From the NCBI GenBank assembly GCA_000597885.1, contig CP004371.1, positions 3,984,501 through 4,048,500 of the forward strand: 64,000 nucleotides of DNA, read 5' to 3'. The notes beneath the pieces are model-generated. The model saw nothing but the letters and a program-made list of their open reading frames with translations, ran no database searches and was not told where the DNA came from. This document shows positions 19,298-28,989 of this stretch, in pieces. Position 1 is the stretch's first letter. The number at the start of each line of letters is the position of its first letter. Both the position numbers and the translations under genes were made by a program. The DNA comes from Flammeovirgaceae bacterium 311 (lineage in GTDB: Bacteria; Bacteroidota; Bacteroidia; Cytophagales; Cyclobacteriaceae).

Positions 19298-20158
19298 TTA
19301 TGAGGAGCAGGTAGTTGTACTGGCAGCCATTTCCGGAATAAAGCCGCTCCAAAATCCAATATTGTATTTATTCCACGCATGGCAGCCAAAAGGCAGCTCA
19401 TTTTCATTGAGCTCATATAATAAGCCGGGATGCAGCTCAAAGGAGAATTTTGATGCCTCTAGTGGAGGTGGGACGGATAGCACCTTTCGCTCCTTGGAAA
19501 AGATCATAGTTAATACAAAATCTTCATGATGTTTGTAAAAAATAGCCATAGGTGTTTTCCGAAAGCCAGATGGTAATCCCTGGATGAGATAATCGTACGT
19601 TAGCTGAACCTTGCTCTTGACACTTAGGTGTTTAGTTGTTAATATATCATACAGGTTAAAGTACTTTTGCCATGTGTGCAAAAGCTCCATCATTGCAGAT
19701 ACTTTTCTTAAGGAGAACCCGCCATTCATACCTTCGGAGAATTGGTATCTGTCTTCTTCTTTACTATCAATAAAACCTGGTGCTCCTATAAAATCATATC
19801 CTTTAGAACACCAGTAGGACAATTCATCTTTGAATACATACGCATCGAGCTGATATATTAATATGTATTCAAAATTGATATATTTTTTAGTAAATTCTAT
19901 TGATAACATAAGGCGGTTATACCCGGAAATACCTTTGAAATAAGATTTATCAAAGTAGTCTACTGCTGGAGTACCAGTTGACTGGCAAAGGTCAAAGTAA
20001 CGGCAGAGATCAAGCCCTTCAGGTGCAACAATCCTTATTTGGTAACTTCCAAGAACATTTAAGCATTGTTTGAAAGACAAAATCTCATATTTGTCAGGTA
20101 CCTCTTTATAGATCGGAATAGTGATAACAACAGTAGTATTTTTCATAGCTTCATTCAT
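19298..20158 (-). CDS. DUF5672-like glycosyltransferase
   Basis: A 286-residue protein resembling the DUF5672 family, predicted GT-A type transferases found in exopolysaccharide clusters. Seen: an N-terminal VVITIPIYKE strand, a central ILIYQLDAYVFKDELSYWC with a DxY/acidic site, YDFIGAPGF, and GMNGGFSLRKVS, typical of the family. The C-terminus carries CHAWNKYN. It is the last gene of the minus-strand polysaccharide run, 171 nt after the acyltransferase gene. An alternative start is Met5. Function beyond sugar transfer is unknown. Confidence 0.75.
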   Translation of the reverse strand: MNEAMKNTTVVITIPIYKEVPDKYEILSFKQCLNVLGSYQIRIVAPEGLDLCRYFDLCQSTGTPAVDYFDKSYFKGISGYNRLMLSIEFTKKYINFEYILIYQLDAYVFKDELSYWCSKGYDFIGAPGFIDSKEEDRYQFSEGMNGGFSLRKVSAMMELLHTWQKYFNLYDILTTKHLSVKSKVQLTYDYLIQGLPSGFRKTPMAIFYKHHEDFVLTMIFSKERKVLSVPPPLEASKFSFELHPGLLYELNENELPFGCHAWNKYNIGFWSGFIPEMAASTTTCSS

Positions 20159-20328
20159 TCTTCTTATTGAAATAGTCTTGAAGTTAGCAGGATGAATACC
20201 TGCAATCGTTTAACTTATTTCTTTCAATCAGCGAAGGTTATATTAAAATAACCTCGATCTCTTTTGTATAGCATCTGCATTTAAACTTGATATTATATGC
20301 TCTCCGTACAGCATGGCCGTTACCTCCT

Positions 20329-21540
20329 CTATTTTAAAGGAAGCAGTGCTGTTGGTGAATTCTCCCTGCTAACGGTGTCTATACCCTTACTACCAGTAAG
20401 TATTTTCTTTTTGCTTATAAATGGCTTTTCTGCTACTAAATAAAACAGGTAAGATGCAGCCACAACAAGGAACGTTCCTGCAGTAATCATAAATATAAGC
20501 CCCGCAAGAGACGACAGTTGTAAGGGATGTAGCACATATTGGCTGATTAGCTGCAGTAGAGGCGCATGTACCAGGTAAATACTATATGCAAAGGTTCCAA
20601 CAAAGACAAGTGGGCGGCAAGACAGTATGCGATGCAATGCTGGTAGCTTTCCGGAGGCAAGGGCAATCAGAAAAATAGCAGCAGTGCATCCTACCATAAG
20701 ATCTAACAGCACCCAGTGCTCTTTCATTAAGTGAGCAATGGCTGTTAGTACCATAGAACCTATCACCAAATGAAGCCAGGGCAGGTTTTTATTTAAATCA
20801 AAGAATGATTTCTGTTTAGCATAGGCGAGTTCAGTGGCTAACATTCCCAGGCAGAACAAGCCAATATAATGCGGACTTATACCAGTTTTTCCAAGGTTTA
20901 ATCCGGTGGGCTCAAGCACGAACCATAAAGCGAAAGAAACAACCACGGCAAGAAAGGTTGTGAAGAATGGACCTCGCTTTTTCCAGGATATAACTAAAAG
21001 AGGAAAAAGAAGGTATATGCGCCATTCTACTGAAATAGACCAAAATGCATAATTTATCTTTGATTTCGTACTTAAAAAAACATCCTGGAGTAATGTTAAA
21101 CGAGTAAATATATCCCAATTGGTTACAGGAATGGAGCCATCCCAATGGGTTCCGGTTTTACTGCCGATCAGGGTATATATTAACAAGAGTGTAAACGCCA
21201 GGGCTAAGTAGTAGGGGGGAAGAATACGCTTTGCCCTTTTCAGGAAAAACTGCCAGCTGCCCTCCTTTAAACTACCATTGTTTCGTACAATTGGCAGCAT
21301 CAGGCAAAATCCGGAGAGTACAATAAAAATATCTACTGCATAATGCCCCTCATTTGCCAGCTTATAAATGATTTTTTGAGGAAGTGAATTCCATTCAATG
21401 GCAACGTGCATACTTGCATGATGTATCACAACATATAGAGCGGCCATAGCTCTAAATCCATCAAGAAAATCAAGATGTCTGGGTATTGAAGTAACTTTAG
21501 CAGTTAACTCTTGCACCTTTTCATGAGAAGATACCAGCAT
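20329..21540 (-). CDS. Membrane acyltransferase (OafA/acyltransferase 3 family)
   Basis: A 403-residue integral membrane acyltransferase that probably adds acetyl or another acyl group to polysaccharide sugars. Family motif FLDGFRAMAALYVVIHHASMH near residues 24-45 contains the essential His; about ten membrane segments follow, with RAKRILPPYY and FWSISVEWRIYLLFP, both characteristic. It lies 47 nt after the Wzy-like gene and likely shares its transcript. Confidence 0.9.
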   Translation of the reverse strand: MLVSSHEKVQELTAKVTSIPRHLDFLDGFRAMAALYVVIHHASMHVAIEWNSLPQKIIYKLANEGHYAVDIFIVLSGFCLMLPIVRNNGSLKEGSWQFFLKRAKRILPPYYLALAFTLLLIYTLIGSKTGTHWDGSIPVTNWDIFTRLTLLQDVFLSTKSKINYAFWSISVEWRIYLLFPLLVISWKKRGPFFTTFLAVVVSFALWFVLEPTGLNLGKTGISPHYIGLFCLGMLATELAYAKQKSFFDLNKNLPWLHLVIGSMVLTAIAHLMKEHWVLLDLMVGCTAAIFLIALASGKLPALHRILSCRPLVFVGTFAYSIYLVHAPLLQLISQYVLHPLQLSSLAGLIFMITAGTFLVVAASYLFYLVAEKPFISKKKILTGSKGIDTVSRENSPTALLPLK

Positions 21541-21586
21541 AATAAACAGGGAGAGTGATGGAACAAGTATCCAGTGTGTATATCAA

Positions 21587-22954
21587 TTAAGTAAGTCTAT
21601 TGTACAAGTCACTACGATCAATCATTGGTTTGCTCTTAATCATATCTTGTTTGTATTCTATTAGCCTGGCGTTTGAAGACATAAATACAAAGAAGGCAAG
21701 GATAATGAAGAGGTAATTCTGGAATGGATGGTAATTACCATAATAGGTTGCCGATGTGCCATTTATGACCATGTATGCCAGCAGATAGGAGATCAGGATC
21801 AGGGCCGGCTTGCCTTTATTGAACAGAGCTATAGACTGTGAAAAAACAGCAAATAGTAAGAGTAAGTATACTACTAGTCCTAGATAACCAATATCAAATA
21901 TTACCTGAAGTGCTGTATTGTGTGTTACTGATGAGATCAACTTCTGTTCCTTAGTTTCATAACCAAACTTGTCTTCCATATAATATTTGGTTAATCCTAT
22001 TCCATAGGGACCATACTCGCCAAATCCTACTATATGTTCCGGCTTAAAATCAGACAGCTCTTTGTTCGCCGCCATATAGATGAACGCTCTGGAATTTCCG
22101 GTAGCAATGTCTGCACTACTGCTTCTGGAGATTTGAGACATAAAGGAAGTGTTGGCAGTAATTTGAAGAACACTGATAAACAGGAGATTTGAAAAAGGGA
22201 GCAGCCAAACCGAATATTTAATCAGGCTTAACTTATTAAACGAAAACAAGGCATACATTCCAAATACACTGATAACGGCAGTGAACAAGTTAGCCCGCGA
22301 ATCGCTCATCAGGATGATGATCAATCCTATTATTATATAAGATATAAGAAGCAGTTTATCTTTGAAATCCCTGGCTTTTACATGTTTTAAGTAAGCAGCA
22401 CTTAAAACCACCAGGAAGCCTCCCAATGACCCGATACTAGCCGGATGAGTATCCGGGTATAGCGGGAATATCATCTTCTTTGTGCTAACTCCTATAAACC
22501 TGAAAGTAGTAGCTGCTACATTTGCATAGGTTGGTTCTAAAACAAAGGCTATAAAGTTTACAAAACAAAAGATTCCTAAAATGTGAATAACAGCCTTCAG
22601 AAATTCTTTTTCAAAATTTTCAGTGTTTAATGCTTTTTTCTGATAGAAAAAGTAAATGAACAGCGGTATGAGCGCAATAGTAAAAGAATTCTTAATAAAC
22701 GAAAACTGAGTATTTAAAAAATTGTGTGTGCGCCAAAAGCTGATGATAAGTAGCAGCAGGAATAAAGTAAATAAAAGAAAGCCTCTGGTATTTATAATAG
22801 GAGTATAACTAATCCTACCATATTGTAAAGGTAAATAGTATACGCAGCCGGCAAGCAAAGATACGATACTTACCAGGTCCCAGATAATACCACTACCGAA
22901 AAAGGTTTCCGGCTCGAAAATGTTAACCAATAAAAAGATAATTAAGAATATCAT
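21587..22954 (-). CDS. O-antigen polymerase/ligase-like protein (Wzy-like)
   Basis: A 455-residue polytopic membrane protein with about 11-12 hydrophobic segments and one large periplasmic loop at about 285-355. The Wzy_C-type motif SVTHNTALQVIFDIGYLG follows the loop and DSRANL precedes it, both typical of O-antigen ligase/polymerase proteins. Given Wzx and Wzc nearby, polymerisation of repeat units in the periplasm is the likely role. It starts only 7 nt after the glycosyltransferase gene 22962-24200, so they are co-translated. Confidence 0.85.
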   Translation of the reverse strand: MIFLIIFLLVNIFEPETFFGSGIIWDLVSIVSLLAGCVYYLPLQYGRISYTPIINTRGFLLFTLFLLLLIISFWRTHNFLNTQFSFIKNSFTIALIPLFIYFFYQKKALNTENFEKEFLKAVIHILGIFCFVNFIAFVLEPTYANVAATTFRFIGVSTKKMIFPLYPDTHPASIGSLGGFLVVLSAAYLKHVKARDFKDKLLLISYIIIGLIIILMSDSRANLFTAVISVFGMYALFSFNKLSLIKYSVWLLPFSNLLFISVLQITANTSFMSQISRSSSADIATGNSRAFIYMAANKELSDFKPEHIVGFGEYGPYGIGLTKYYMEDKFGYETKEQKLISSVTHNTALQVIFDIGYLGLVVYLLLLFAVFSQSIALFNKGKPALILISYLLAYMVINGTSATYYGNYHPFQNYLFIILAFFVFMSSNARLIEYKQDMIKSKPMIDRSDLYNRLT

Positions 22955-22961
22955 CTGATTA

Positions 22962-24200
22962 CTAAGCTGGCTGATAAGCTAAAACTCTGTCATCGATGTT
23001 ATGGTATACTTTGGCCACAACTTTCTCCCAAACATATTCCTGAGCTTTTAACTGCGCATTATCTCTCATAGCACGTATCTGTTCAGGCTCGGAAATCAAT
23101 TGTATCAACACCTCTGCAAGGCTATTCACCACTTGTTCTTCTGATTTTCCATTAGTGGAAATTACACGGCTACAGCTTTTATCTACAATTTCCTTTGGTC
23201 CTCCCAAATCGAGGCATACTATAGGTAAACCAAAAGAAAGCGCTTCTACGGTAACATTGCCGCTGGAATCATGCATGCTTGGAAAAAGAAAGATATCATA
23301 TTCCTGGTACATCTGAAAAAGCTTTTCCTGAGATACCCGGGGCAACCATTCAATTTTATCCAGTACGCCACTATTGCGGGCTACATCTTTAAACCATTGT
23401 TCCTCAGATCCGGAACCCACAATGCTAAAAGTAACCGTTGAGTTTTGTTTAAGTATGTTGGCATATGCACGGATTGCCAGGTGCACCCCCTTCCAATACT
23501 CAAGCCTACCGGCAAAGAGTATTTTTATGTGGTCATTCTTTTTAGGTGCTATTTCTCTTTCACTAAAAACGTCCCTGGATATACCAACCTCCATTACAAC
23601 CTTGCATTTAGCATGGTACCTTTTAGGTATAAACCTGAGATTATCGCTTGTTTTGAGTAAAATCAAATCAGTTGTTGCATAAGTGATATACATTAACGGA
23701 TTAACCAGTACAGATAAATTTGCACAATGTCTTATTGCTTCTTTCAATCTGAATTTCAGGGGGAGTTCCTGCTGTAACTGTGGGGTACTTACCTCGCCTC
23801 CTCCTACCGGTCCCAATATAAAAGGCGGCGGGAGCAACCCAAGAAATACGGGTGTACGAAAAACTCCTAAAGTGATCAGGTGAACTAAATCTACATTTAC
23901 TTTAGTAAGAAGTTTCTTCAGGTAAAAATATGAACCTATTTGCCAGAAAAAATTGTAAATATGAGCAAGTGGGCCTAAATCCCTGTAAATGATTCTTTTT
24001 ATCCACAGTGGCAGGCGGTAATAGATGAAAGTTAGGTTTTCAAGCTTGTTGTATTTTTCAATATAAGGTCTGGATTCATCATTGGTATAAACTATCACCT
24101 GATGGCCTTGTAAAGCTAACTGCTCGGCAAAGTTCCAGCCGATAGAAGGTTCACTGCCAAAATTTGGTGCACAGGCATAAGCAGATAATAATATTTTCAT
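22962..24200 (-). CDS. GT4-family glycosyltransferase
   Basis: A 412-residue GT-B transferase of the GT4 group. The N-terminal domain has KILLSAYACAPNFGSEPSIGWNFAEQLA, with the glycine-rich loop; the C-terminal domain has ILFAGRLEYWKGVHLAIRAYA and the nucleotide-binding SSGNVTVEALSFGLPIVCLD segment with the EX7E-type acidic pair. It acts at the cytoplasmic face of the membrane to extend the lipid-linked repeat unit. It is tightly coupled to the Wzy-like gene downstream. Confidence 0.9.
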   Translation of the reverse strand: MKILLSAYACAPNFGSEPSIGWNFAEQLALQGHQVIVYTNDESRPYIEKYNKLENLTFIYYRLPLWIKRIIYRDLGPLAHIYNFFWQIGSYFYLKKLLTKVNVDLVHLITLGVFRTPVFLGLLPPPFILGPVGGGEVSTPQLQQELPLKFRLKEAIRHCANLSVLVNPLMYITYATTDLILLKTSDNLRFIPKRYHAKCKVVMEVGISRDVFSEREIAPKKNDHIKILFAGRLEYWKGVHLAIRAYANILKQNSTVTFSIVGSGSEEQWFKDVARNSGVLDKIEWLPRVSQEKLFQMYQEYDIFLFPSMHDSSGNVTVEALSFGLPIVCLDLGGPKEIVDKSCSRVISTNGKSEEQVVNSLAEVLIQLISEPEQIRAMRDNAQLKAQEYVWEKVVAKVYHNIDDRVLAYQPA

Positions 24201-24512
24201 AAGTAAACTACTTCACTTCTCCCACTTTATTAAGAAAGATAGTCATCTTCTTCTTCCTCATGATGTGGATTGCTTTTACTTTATCTTTGTTGGCTGTAAG
24301 ATAATTTCAGAACTTTAAGAAAACCGGGGCAATATCTCTTTTGTGGATGATTAAATGTGCAAGTATGAATATAGAAATGCTTGCTTAAAGCTGCTCCTCT
24401 TTAAATGATTATCCAAGGATAATTTTCTTTGCGATGTAATAGAAAAGTATACTATAGATGGGAGCTGATAATATAGCAGCATCATATATTTGAGATCAGT
24501 GATACAGCTATA
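24201..24512. other. Intergenic gap inside the minus-strand operon
   Basis: No gene, repeat or convincing terminator was seen. The stretch is AT-rich and may hold an internal promoter for the genes 24200 to 19298. Confidence 0.4.
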
Positions 24513-25472
24513 TTAGTTATCCCTTGCTTCCGTAATCGTACTGTCTGTAAGTCTTTTATAATAGTACTTCAGCCGTTTATAAGTATAATTGGCCCTGAAA
24601 TAAGGCCTTAACAATTTTCCTTCCAGATTAAAGCTAACTGTTTTGTTAATCAACCCTCTGTAATGAGATACTTGTAAACCTCCTAAGAAATGAATAATTG
24701 AGGGCTGAAAACTGCCTTTCACATAATTTGAGTGTACTACCGGATGTAATGGTTCTTTAGTATCAAGAACTGCATCATAGGTAGTAATGTATATGTCAGA
24801 AGCTGGTGAGGATACAGATGCCGGCAGGTGGCCATATTTTTTCTCCGCAGCTATTTGGTAAGCAGTAGCTAAATAGGGTTCATCGGCGGCCTGCCAGAAC
24901 TTAGATGCTATAAAGGGCTTGTAAGGATATGTTTGCATCAAATCACCATATTTTCTGACAAAAAAGTGTCCAGTCTCATCTGCAGCCCGGCCAATGAACC
25001 CGGAATTAAGCCACATATTATTTACTTTATAACCAGCTTTTGCAGCTACATTGCAAAAATCAATCTTTCCCCACAGTTCACCTTTAGGCAGATAGTCTCC
25101 ATAGATGGCCATTGAATTCTCCTCAATAAGTGTAAAGATTGATTCAAAGCAATCCTCAAAGATGTAACAATCAGCATCTAAGAATAAAGTATCGTAATTT
25201 TTGATCAGATCGTCAGCAAGAATTTTACTTTTGATCCGAAAGCTTTCGTGCAGCCAGGATTTGGCTTCATCACTTTGATGGTAGCGATTTGATAGGTTTA
25301 CTACTTTTATCCATTCAGGCACCTGGTAATAGGGCAGCTTATCTTTATCAGTAAAGATGATATATTCGTACCGTTCCTTGCCGAATCGATGAGCCGATAT
25401 CATCAAAGCAAGTGCCATGCGGTAGTAATATTGTGATCCCAGGGCTAATGTAATAATAGCTCTTTTTCTCAT
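24513..25472 (-). CDS. Predicted GT-A glycosyltransferase
   Basis: A 319-residue protein with the look of a nucleotide-diphospho-sugar transferase (GT8-like group). Seen: an N-terminal IITLALGSQYYYRMALALMIS, the metal-binding DADCYIFED around residues 98-106, and NSGFIGRAAD typical of the acceptor side. The C-terminal 50 residues are basic and Tyr-rich (NYTYKRLKYYYKRL), perhaps for membrane contact. It lies in the minus-strand polysaccharide run with gaps of about 185-310 nt on both sides. Donor and linkage are unknown. Confidence 0.7.
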   Translation of the reverse strand: MRKRAIITLALGSQYYYRMALALMISAHRFGKERYEYIIFTDKDKLPYYQVPEWIKVVNLSNRYHQSDEAKSWLHESFRIKSKILADDLIKNYDTLFLDADCYIFEDCFESIFTLIEENSMAIYGDYLPKGELWGKIDFCNVAAKAGYKVNNMWLNSGFIGRAADETGHFFVRKYGDLMQTYPYKPFIASKFWQAADEPYLATAYQIAAEKKYGHLPASVSSPASDIYITTYDAVLDTKEPLHPVVHSNYVKGSFQPSIIHFLGGLQVSHYRGLINKTVSFNLEGKLLRPYFRANYTYKRLKYYYKRLTDSTITEARDN

Positions 25473-25657
25473 TAGTTAAATTTTTAATTCATGAATCCCT
25501 ACCAGCAGCAACTGATCTCCTTTACCCCTAATTTAGCTGCATTACACGCCTTAAGACCAATGTATTAGTAGGCAATAAATACTCTCTAGTATTCCTGTTT
25601 GAAATAGGCCAGTATGTTAAATACCAATAATGGACTTATCAGTGTTGCATTGGCAGC

Positions 25658-26806
25658 TTATCCAATACCTGACAAAACCGAATGAATGGCAGCCAGGTAA
25701 TTTTTTTTAGAATATCTTTCGCGCAGTTTTAATCTTGTTTTATTGATCTCTTCAGGGCTAAGGTTTAGCACATCTTCTAAAGCACCTGCAAAAGAGTCTA
25801 AATCATCTAAGCTGAATTTACCGGCACAGTTATCGTACGATAAGATTTCTGCTACAGAGGTTCCTTCAACATAACAAACAGGTGTATTCAGAAAATATGC
25901 TTCAATGGAAGGAAGGCCAAATCCTTCAAATTCTGATGGAAAAATTAAAGCTTTTGCATTTCTGATTTCTTCAACAAACCTTTTAGAATCTAGCTGTGGC
26001 TTCATAGTCACCCTTTCCATCGAATTTGCCAGAACTTTAACTTCCGGAGTGAAATTGCCTACAAGATGTAATTCAGGTAAATCTTTTCTGATTTTTAAGA
26101 GCTGTTTCCAGAAATTAAGCAGATGTAGCGTTTTTTTATAAGGATGCTGTGATGCTAAATGTACTATATAGTTCCCCTTATGGTTTGGATCACCAGCTTC
26201 CAGATCTTCAAAATCTGAAGCCTCATAGGTTACATGTATTTCAGGTACTGGAATGCCATAACGCTCACAAAAGTCCGTAATTTGTTGTTTGGCATTGAGT
26301 GAAACAGTCAGCACATAATCGCTTTTTCTAATGCTTGCTTTCATAAGCCCAAGCCAGTAAGTAAAATCCAGCTTACTTCGGTATTGGGGGTATTTATCAG
26401 CTAAATGCTGAATCAGGGTATCATGAATAATGCTGACCACCGCTCCTTTTGGTTTGCCAACATACGATATATACCCTTTGGGGTAAAACCAGATATCAGG
26501 CCTGATTGACCTGAGAAACATTGGGTGAAGGTTATCAGTAACGATGCGATTTACTTTACCATTATCCGTTCTCCAGGGCAGCATATGTTGCACCACCTTC
26601 TCATTGTCGAAATTAAAAGAGGATTTTGATACTATCTGAGATATTGAATAGTCTGGCACATTTACTAAAGAGCCCATCAGGGTTTTGGTTATGTTGGTAA
26701 TGCCAAGGCTCCTGTCGCGATGCGGATTTTGATCAGCTAGATAAAAGGCAATATTTTTAGACATGCTTGAATGAGGAGTTGTTAAAACAAATAGCAATTT
26801 TATCAA
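25658..26806 (-). CDS. GT4-family glycosyltransferase
   Basis: A 382-residue GT-B transferase. Start is a TTG at 26806: it is needed to keep the first strand (KLLFVLTTPHSS) of the Rossmann domain, an in-frame stop lies two codons upstream, and the first ATG (26764) would remove that strand. C-terminal GT4 motifs: HLASQHPYKKTLHLLNFW, and the ALIFPSEFEGFGLPSIEAYFLNTPV donor-site region with the EX7E pair. It belongs to the minus-strand polysaccharide operon, 31 nt after the GT2 gene. Confidence 0.87.
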   Translation of the reverse strand: MIKLLFVLTTPHSSMSKNIAFYLADQNPHRDRSLGITNITKTLMGSLVNVPDYSISQIVSKSSFNFDNEKVVQHMLPWRTDNGKVNRIVTDNLHPMFLRSIRPDIWFYPKGYISYVGKPKGAVVSIIHDTLIQHLADKYPQYRSKLDFTYWLGLMKASIRKSDYVLTVSLNAKQQITDFCERYGIPVPEIHVTYEASDFEDLEAGDPNHKGNYIVHLASQHPYKKTLHLLNFWKQLLKIRKDLPELHLVGNFTPEVKVLANSMERVTMKPQLDSKRFVEEIRNAKALIFPSEFEGFGLPSIEAYFLNTPVCYVEGTSVAEILSYDNCAGKFSLDDLDSFAGALEDVLNLSPEEINKTRLKLRERYSKKNYLAAIHSVLSGIG

Positions 26807-26837
26807 TGATCAACCAGCTGCATTAGCTTAATATCCA

Positions 26838-27680
26838 TTAAGCTAATGCTTTGCCGTACTTGATATGCCTGTAGACATCAAGTATCCTGAGTTTCAGGAC
26901 AATCGGAATAAGATATGACTTGCCAATAAGATTGATTATGCTTAGTAAGCCTAAGTAACGGTATGGCCATGGAAAATAATTTTTTGCTATCTCGGCTCGT
27001 TCTAAAGCAACTTTCCGCATGTTCTGAAAGCTAAAACCACCATGTTTATATAAAATCAAAGGTTTATCCATGAAGTGTAGCTTTTGCAAACTTTCCATTT
27101 TGCGGTAGTATTTAACCAGCCATTCGTAATCGGAAGTTATTCTTAGGTCAGTTGAGTACGAGCCTACAATATCAAATGCCTTTAGTTTTACAAACATGGT
27201 TTGGTGGCAAATAGGGATCGTCATGTATAAACTGAAAGGATCTATTGGTTTGCCTGTAATGTATTTTAACGATTGTTCTCCATTACTATCATTCATCACC
27301 TTTCCATACAGAATATCAATATCCTGGCCTTCTTTCAAGATAGCATTTACCTCACCTAAGGTATTATGTGAGCAGTATTCATCGCCAGCATTCAGAAAGT
27401 TAATATATATTCCGCCTGCCATTTTTATTCCCTTGTTCATGGCATCGTAAATGCCATTATCCGGCTCGCTAATCCATTTACTGATCAGGTGTTCGTACTG
27501 ACGTATTACGGCCAGGGTTCCGTCTGTTGAACCTCCATCCACTAGTATAAATTCATATTCTTTGTAGTCCTGATCGGCTATACTTTTTAGCGTTTTTTCT
27601 AAATTTTCAGCGTCATTATATACAACAGTGAGTATAGTAATCAAAGGCTTGGATGGTAGTACCTTGGTTAACAAATTCAT
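26838..27680 (-). CDS. GT2-family glycosyltransferase
   Basis: A 280-residue family 2 transferase. N-terminal LITILTVVYNDAENLEKTLKSI and LVDGGSTDGT bind the nucleotide sugar, and FLNAGDEYC holds the metal-site acidic residues. Small and soluble apart from a weakly hydrophobic C-terminal stretch, it resembles WcaA/WfaP-like colanic-acid-type enzymes. Likely adds one sugar to the lipid-linked repeat unit. The sugar is not predictable. Confidence 0.9.
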   Translation of the reverse strand: MNLLTKVLPSKPLITILTVVYNDAENLEKTLKSIADQDYKEYEFILVDGGSTDGTLAVIRQYEHLISKWISEPDNGIYDAMNKGIKMAGGIYINFLNAGDEYCSHNTLGEVNAILKEGQDIDILYGKVMNDSNGEQSLKYITGKPIDPFSLYMTIPICHQTMFVKLKAFDIVGSYSTDLRITSDYEWLVKYYRKMESLQKLHFMDKPLILYKHGGFSFQNMRKVALERAEIAKNYFPWPYRYLGLLSIINLIGKSYLIPIVLKLRILDVYRHIKYGKALA

Positions 27681-27780
27681 GCTTCTGGGTTAAGTAAATG
27701 CCAGGTCAGTGATACAAATTTTCAGGAAAAGAGTAGGTGTTGCCGTTATAATGTTTTGGTAAGCATAGAGGGCAGCAGGC

Positions 27781-28812
27781 TTAGGAAAAAGCGCTGCTTA
27801 CTTCTTCTACCTTAATGTTTTTCTTAACCCGGGGCTCAGCCTTTTTTCTTTCTGCTTCATACCAGCCTACAATTTCTTTCACCCCTTCTTCCATAGAAAA
27901 GGGGGGTCTGCCTAAGTATTTATAACTTTTCTCAATAGGAGTCAGATAATCCTGGGTCATGCTATTGAATCGGGTGGAAGTGATTGGAAATGAGATGTTA
28001 AAGCGTTTTAATAAATCACCAGTAAAAGCTAGCCCTTTTACCATATAGGTTGGTATTACTCTGACTGTTTTTCCGGTTAGTTTCCGCGATACACATTGCA
28101 CCCATTCCAATAAATTTACAGCCTCATCTCCAACATAAAAAACCTGTTGGTGTACCCTGGCTTTGTCAGAAAAAAGGATTTGCTGTATTTGCCACACAAC
28201 ATTCCCTACATAGCCATACGCCCTGTATACATCTTTTTTGCTTGGATGAAAATACAATCCTTTTTGCATTACTTTGAACATTACATCTCTGTAGCGCAGA
28301 GAGTAAGGGCCCCAGATGGTTTGTGGTCTGATAATAGTCCAGCTGCAATCCAGGTTTGCTTCTCTTGTATAACGCTCGGTCAGCACCTTGCTCACGCCAT
28401 AGAGGGTAAATGGTTCAAAGTCCTGATCATGCTTTGGTAAATAGCCTGCCTTACACACAAACATGGAGGAGGTTATGATGGATCTTTCAACCGATGGTGT
28501 GTTCCTGATACAATCTAAAACATGTAAAGTGCCTTCTGTATTCTGGATATATTCATTTAAGTCGCCGTCGAGCTCGTAAATATCAGTATCAGTTCTGGCG
28601 GCAAGGTGAATCACTGCCGTGGGCTGATAGGAAGAAAATATCTCCTGCAACGCATTCTTATCCATAATATCACAATCTTTCCAAAATGGAAGATGTAAAT
28701 GGTTAAGGGGAGGGTTCCAATCTACATTGAGGAAAGAAATCCCTTTTTTAAGAAAATCTTCTACCAGGTTAGTGCCTATAAATCCGGATCCTCCTGTTAT
28801 CAATACCTTCAT
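27781..28812 (-). CDS. NAD-dependent epimerase/dehydratase
   Basis: A 343-residue extended short-chain dehydrogenase: GGSGFIG at 7-13, HLAARTD near 70, catalytic Ser in TSSMF and Tyr/Lys in YGVSKVL. It probably makes or modifies a nucleotide sugar for the polysaccharide. The C-terminal half has RPQTIWGPY and a substrate-binding region not specific enough to tell UDP-glucose epimerase, UDP-glucuronate enzymes or others. It lies in the minus-strand operon, about 100-180 nt from each neighbour. Confidence 0.82.
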   Translation of the reverse strand: MKVLITGGSGFIGTNLVEDFLKKGISFLNVDWNPPLNHLHLPFWKDCDIMDKNALQEIFSSYQPTAVIHLAARTDTDIYELDGDLNEYIQNTEGTLHVLDCIRNTPSVERSIITSSMFVCKAGYLPKHDQDFEPFTLYGVSKVLTERYTREANLDCSWTIIRPQTIWGPYSLRYRDVMFKVMQKGLYFHPSKKDVYRAYGYVGNVVWQIQQILFSDKARVHQQVFYVGDEAVNLLEWVQCVSRKLTGKTVRVIPTYMVKGLAFTGDLLKRFNISFPITSTRFNSMTQDYLTPIEKSYKYLGRPPFSMEEGVKEIVGWYEAERKKAEPRVKKNIKVEEVSSAFS

Positions 28813-28989
28813 TTGTTGGATAAATAAGTGCTTGAATAATTACTTAGTGATAGTTTCTAAAAACATGTTTCCTGTAATGCAGAATAATCATTTGTCATGA
28901 TAAGGCTCTGGAAGAGAGCTTTTCTGCTTTGCTGTCAGGTTGCTTTAGTGAATCAGCTTTAAGATTTATAATGTTTATCGCCTTATCTG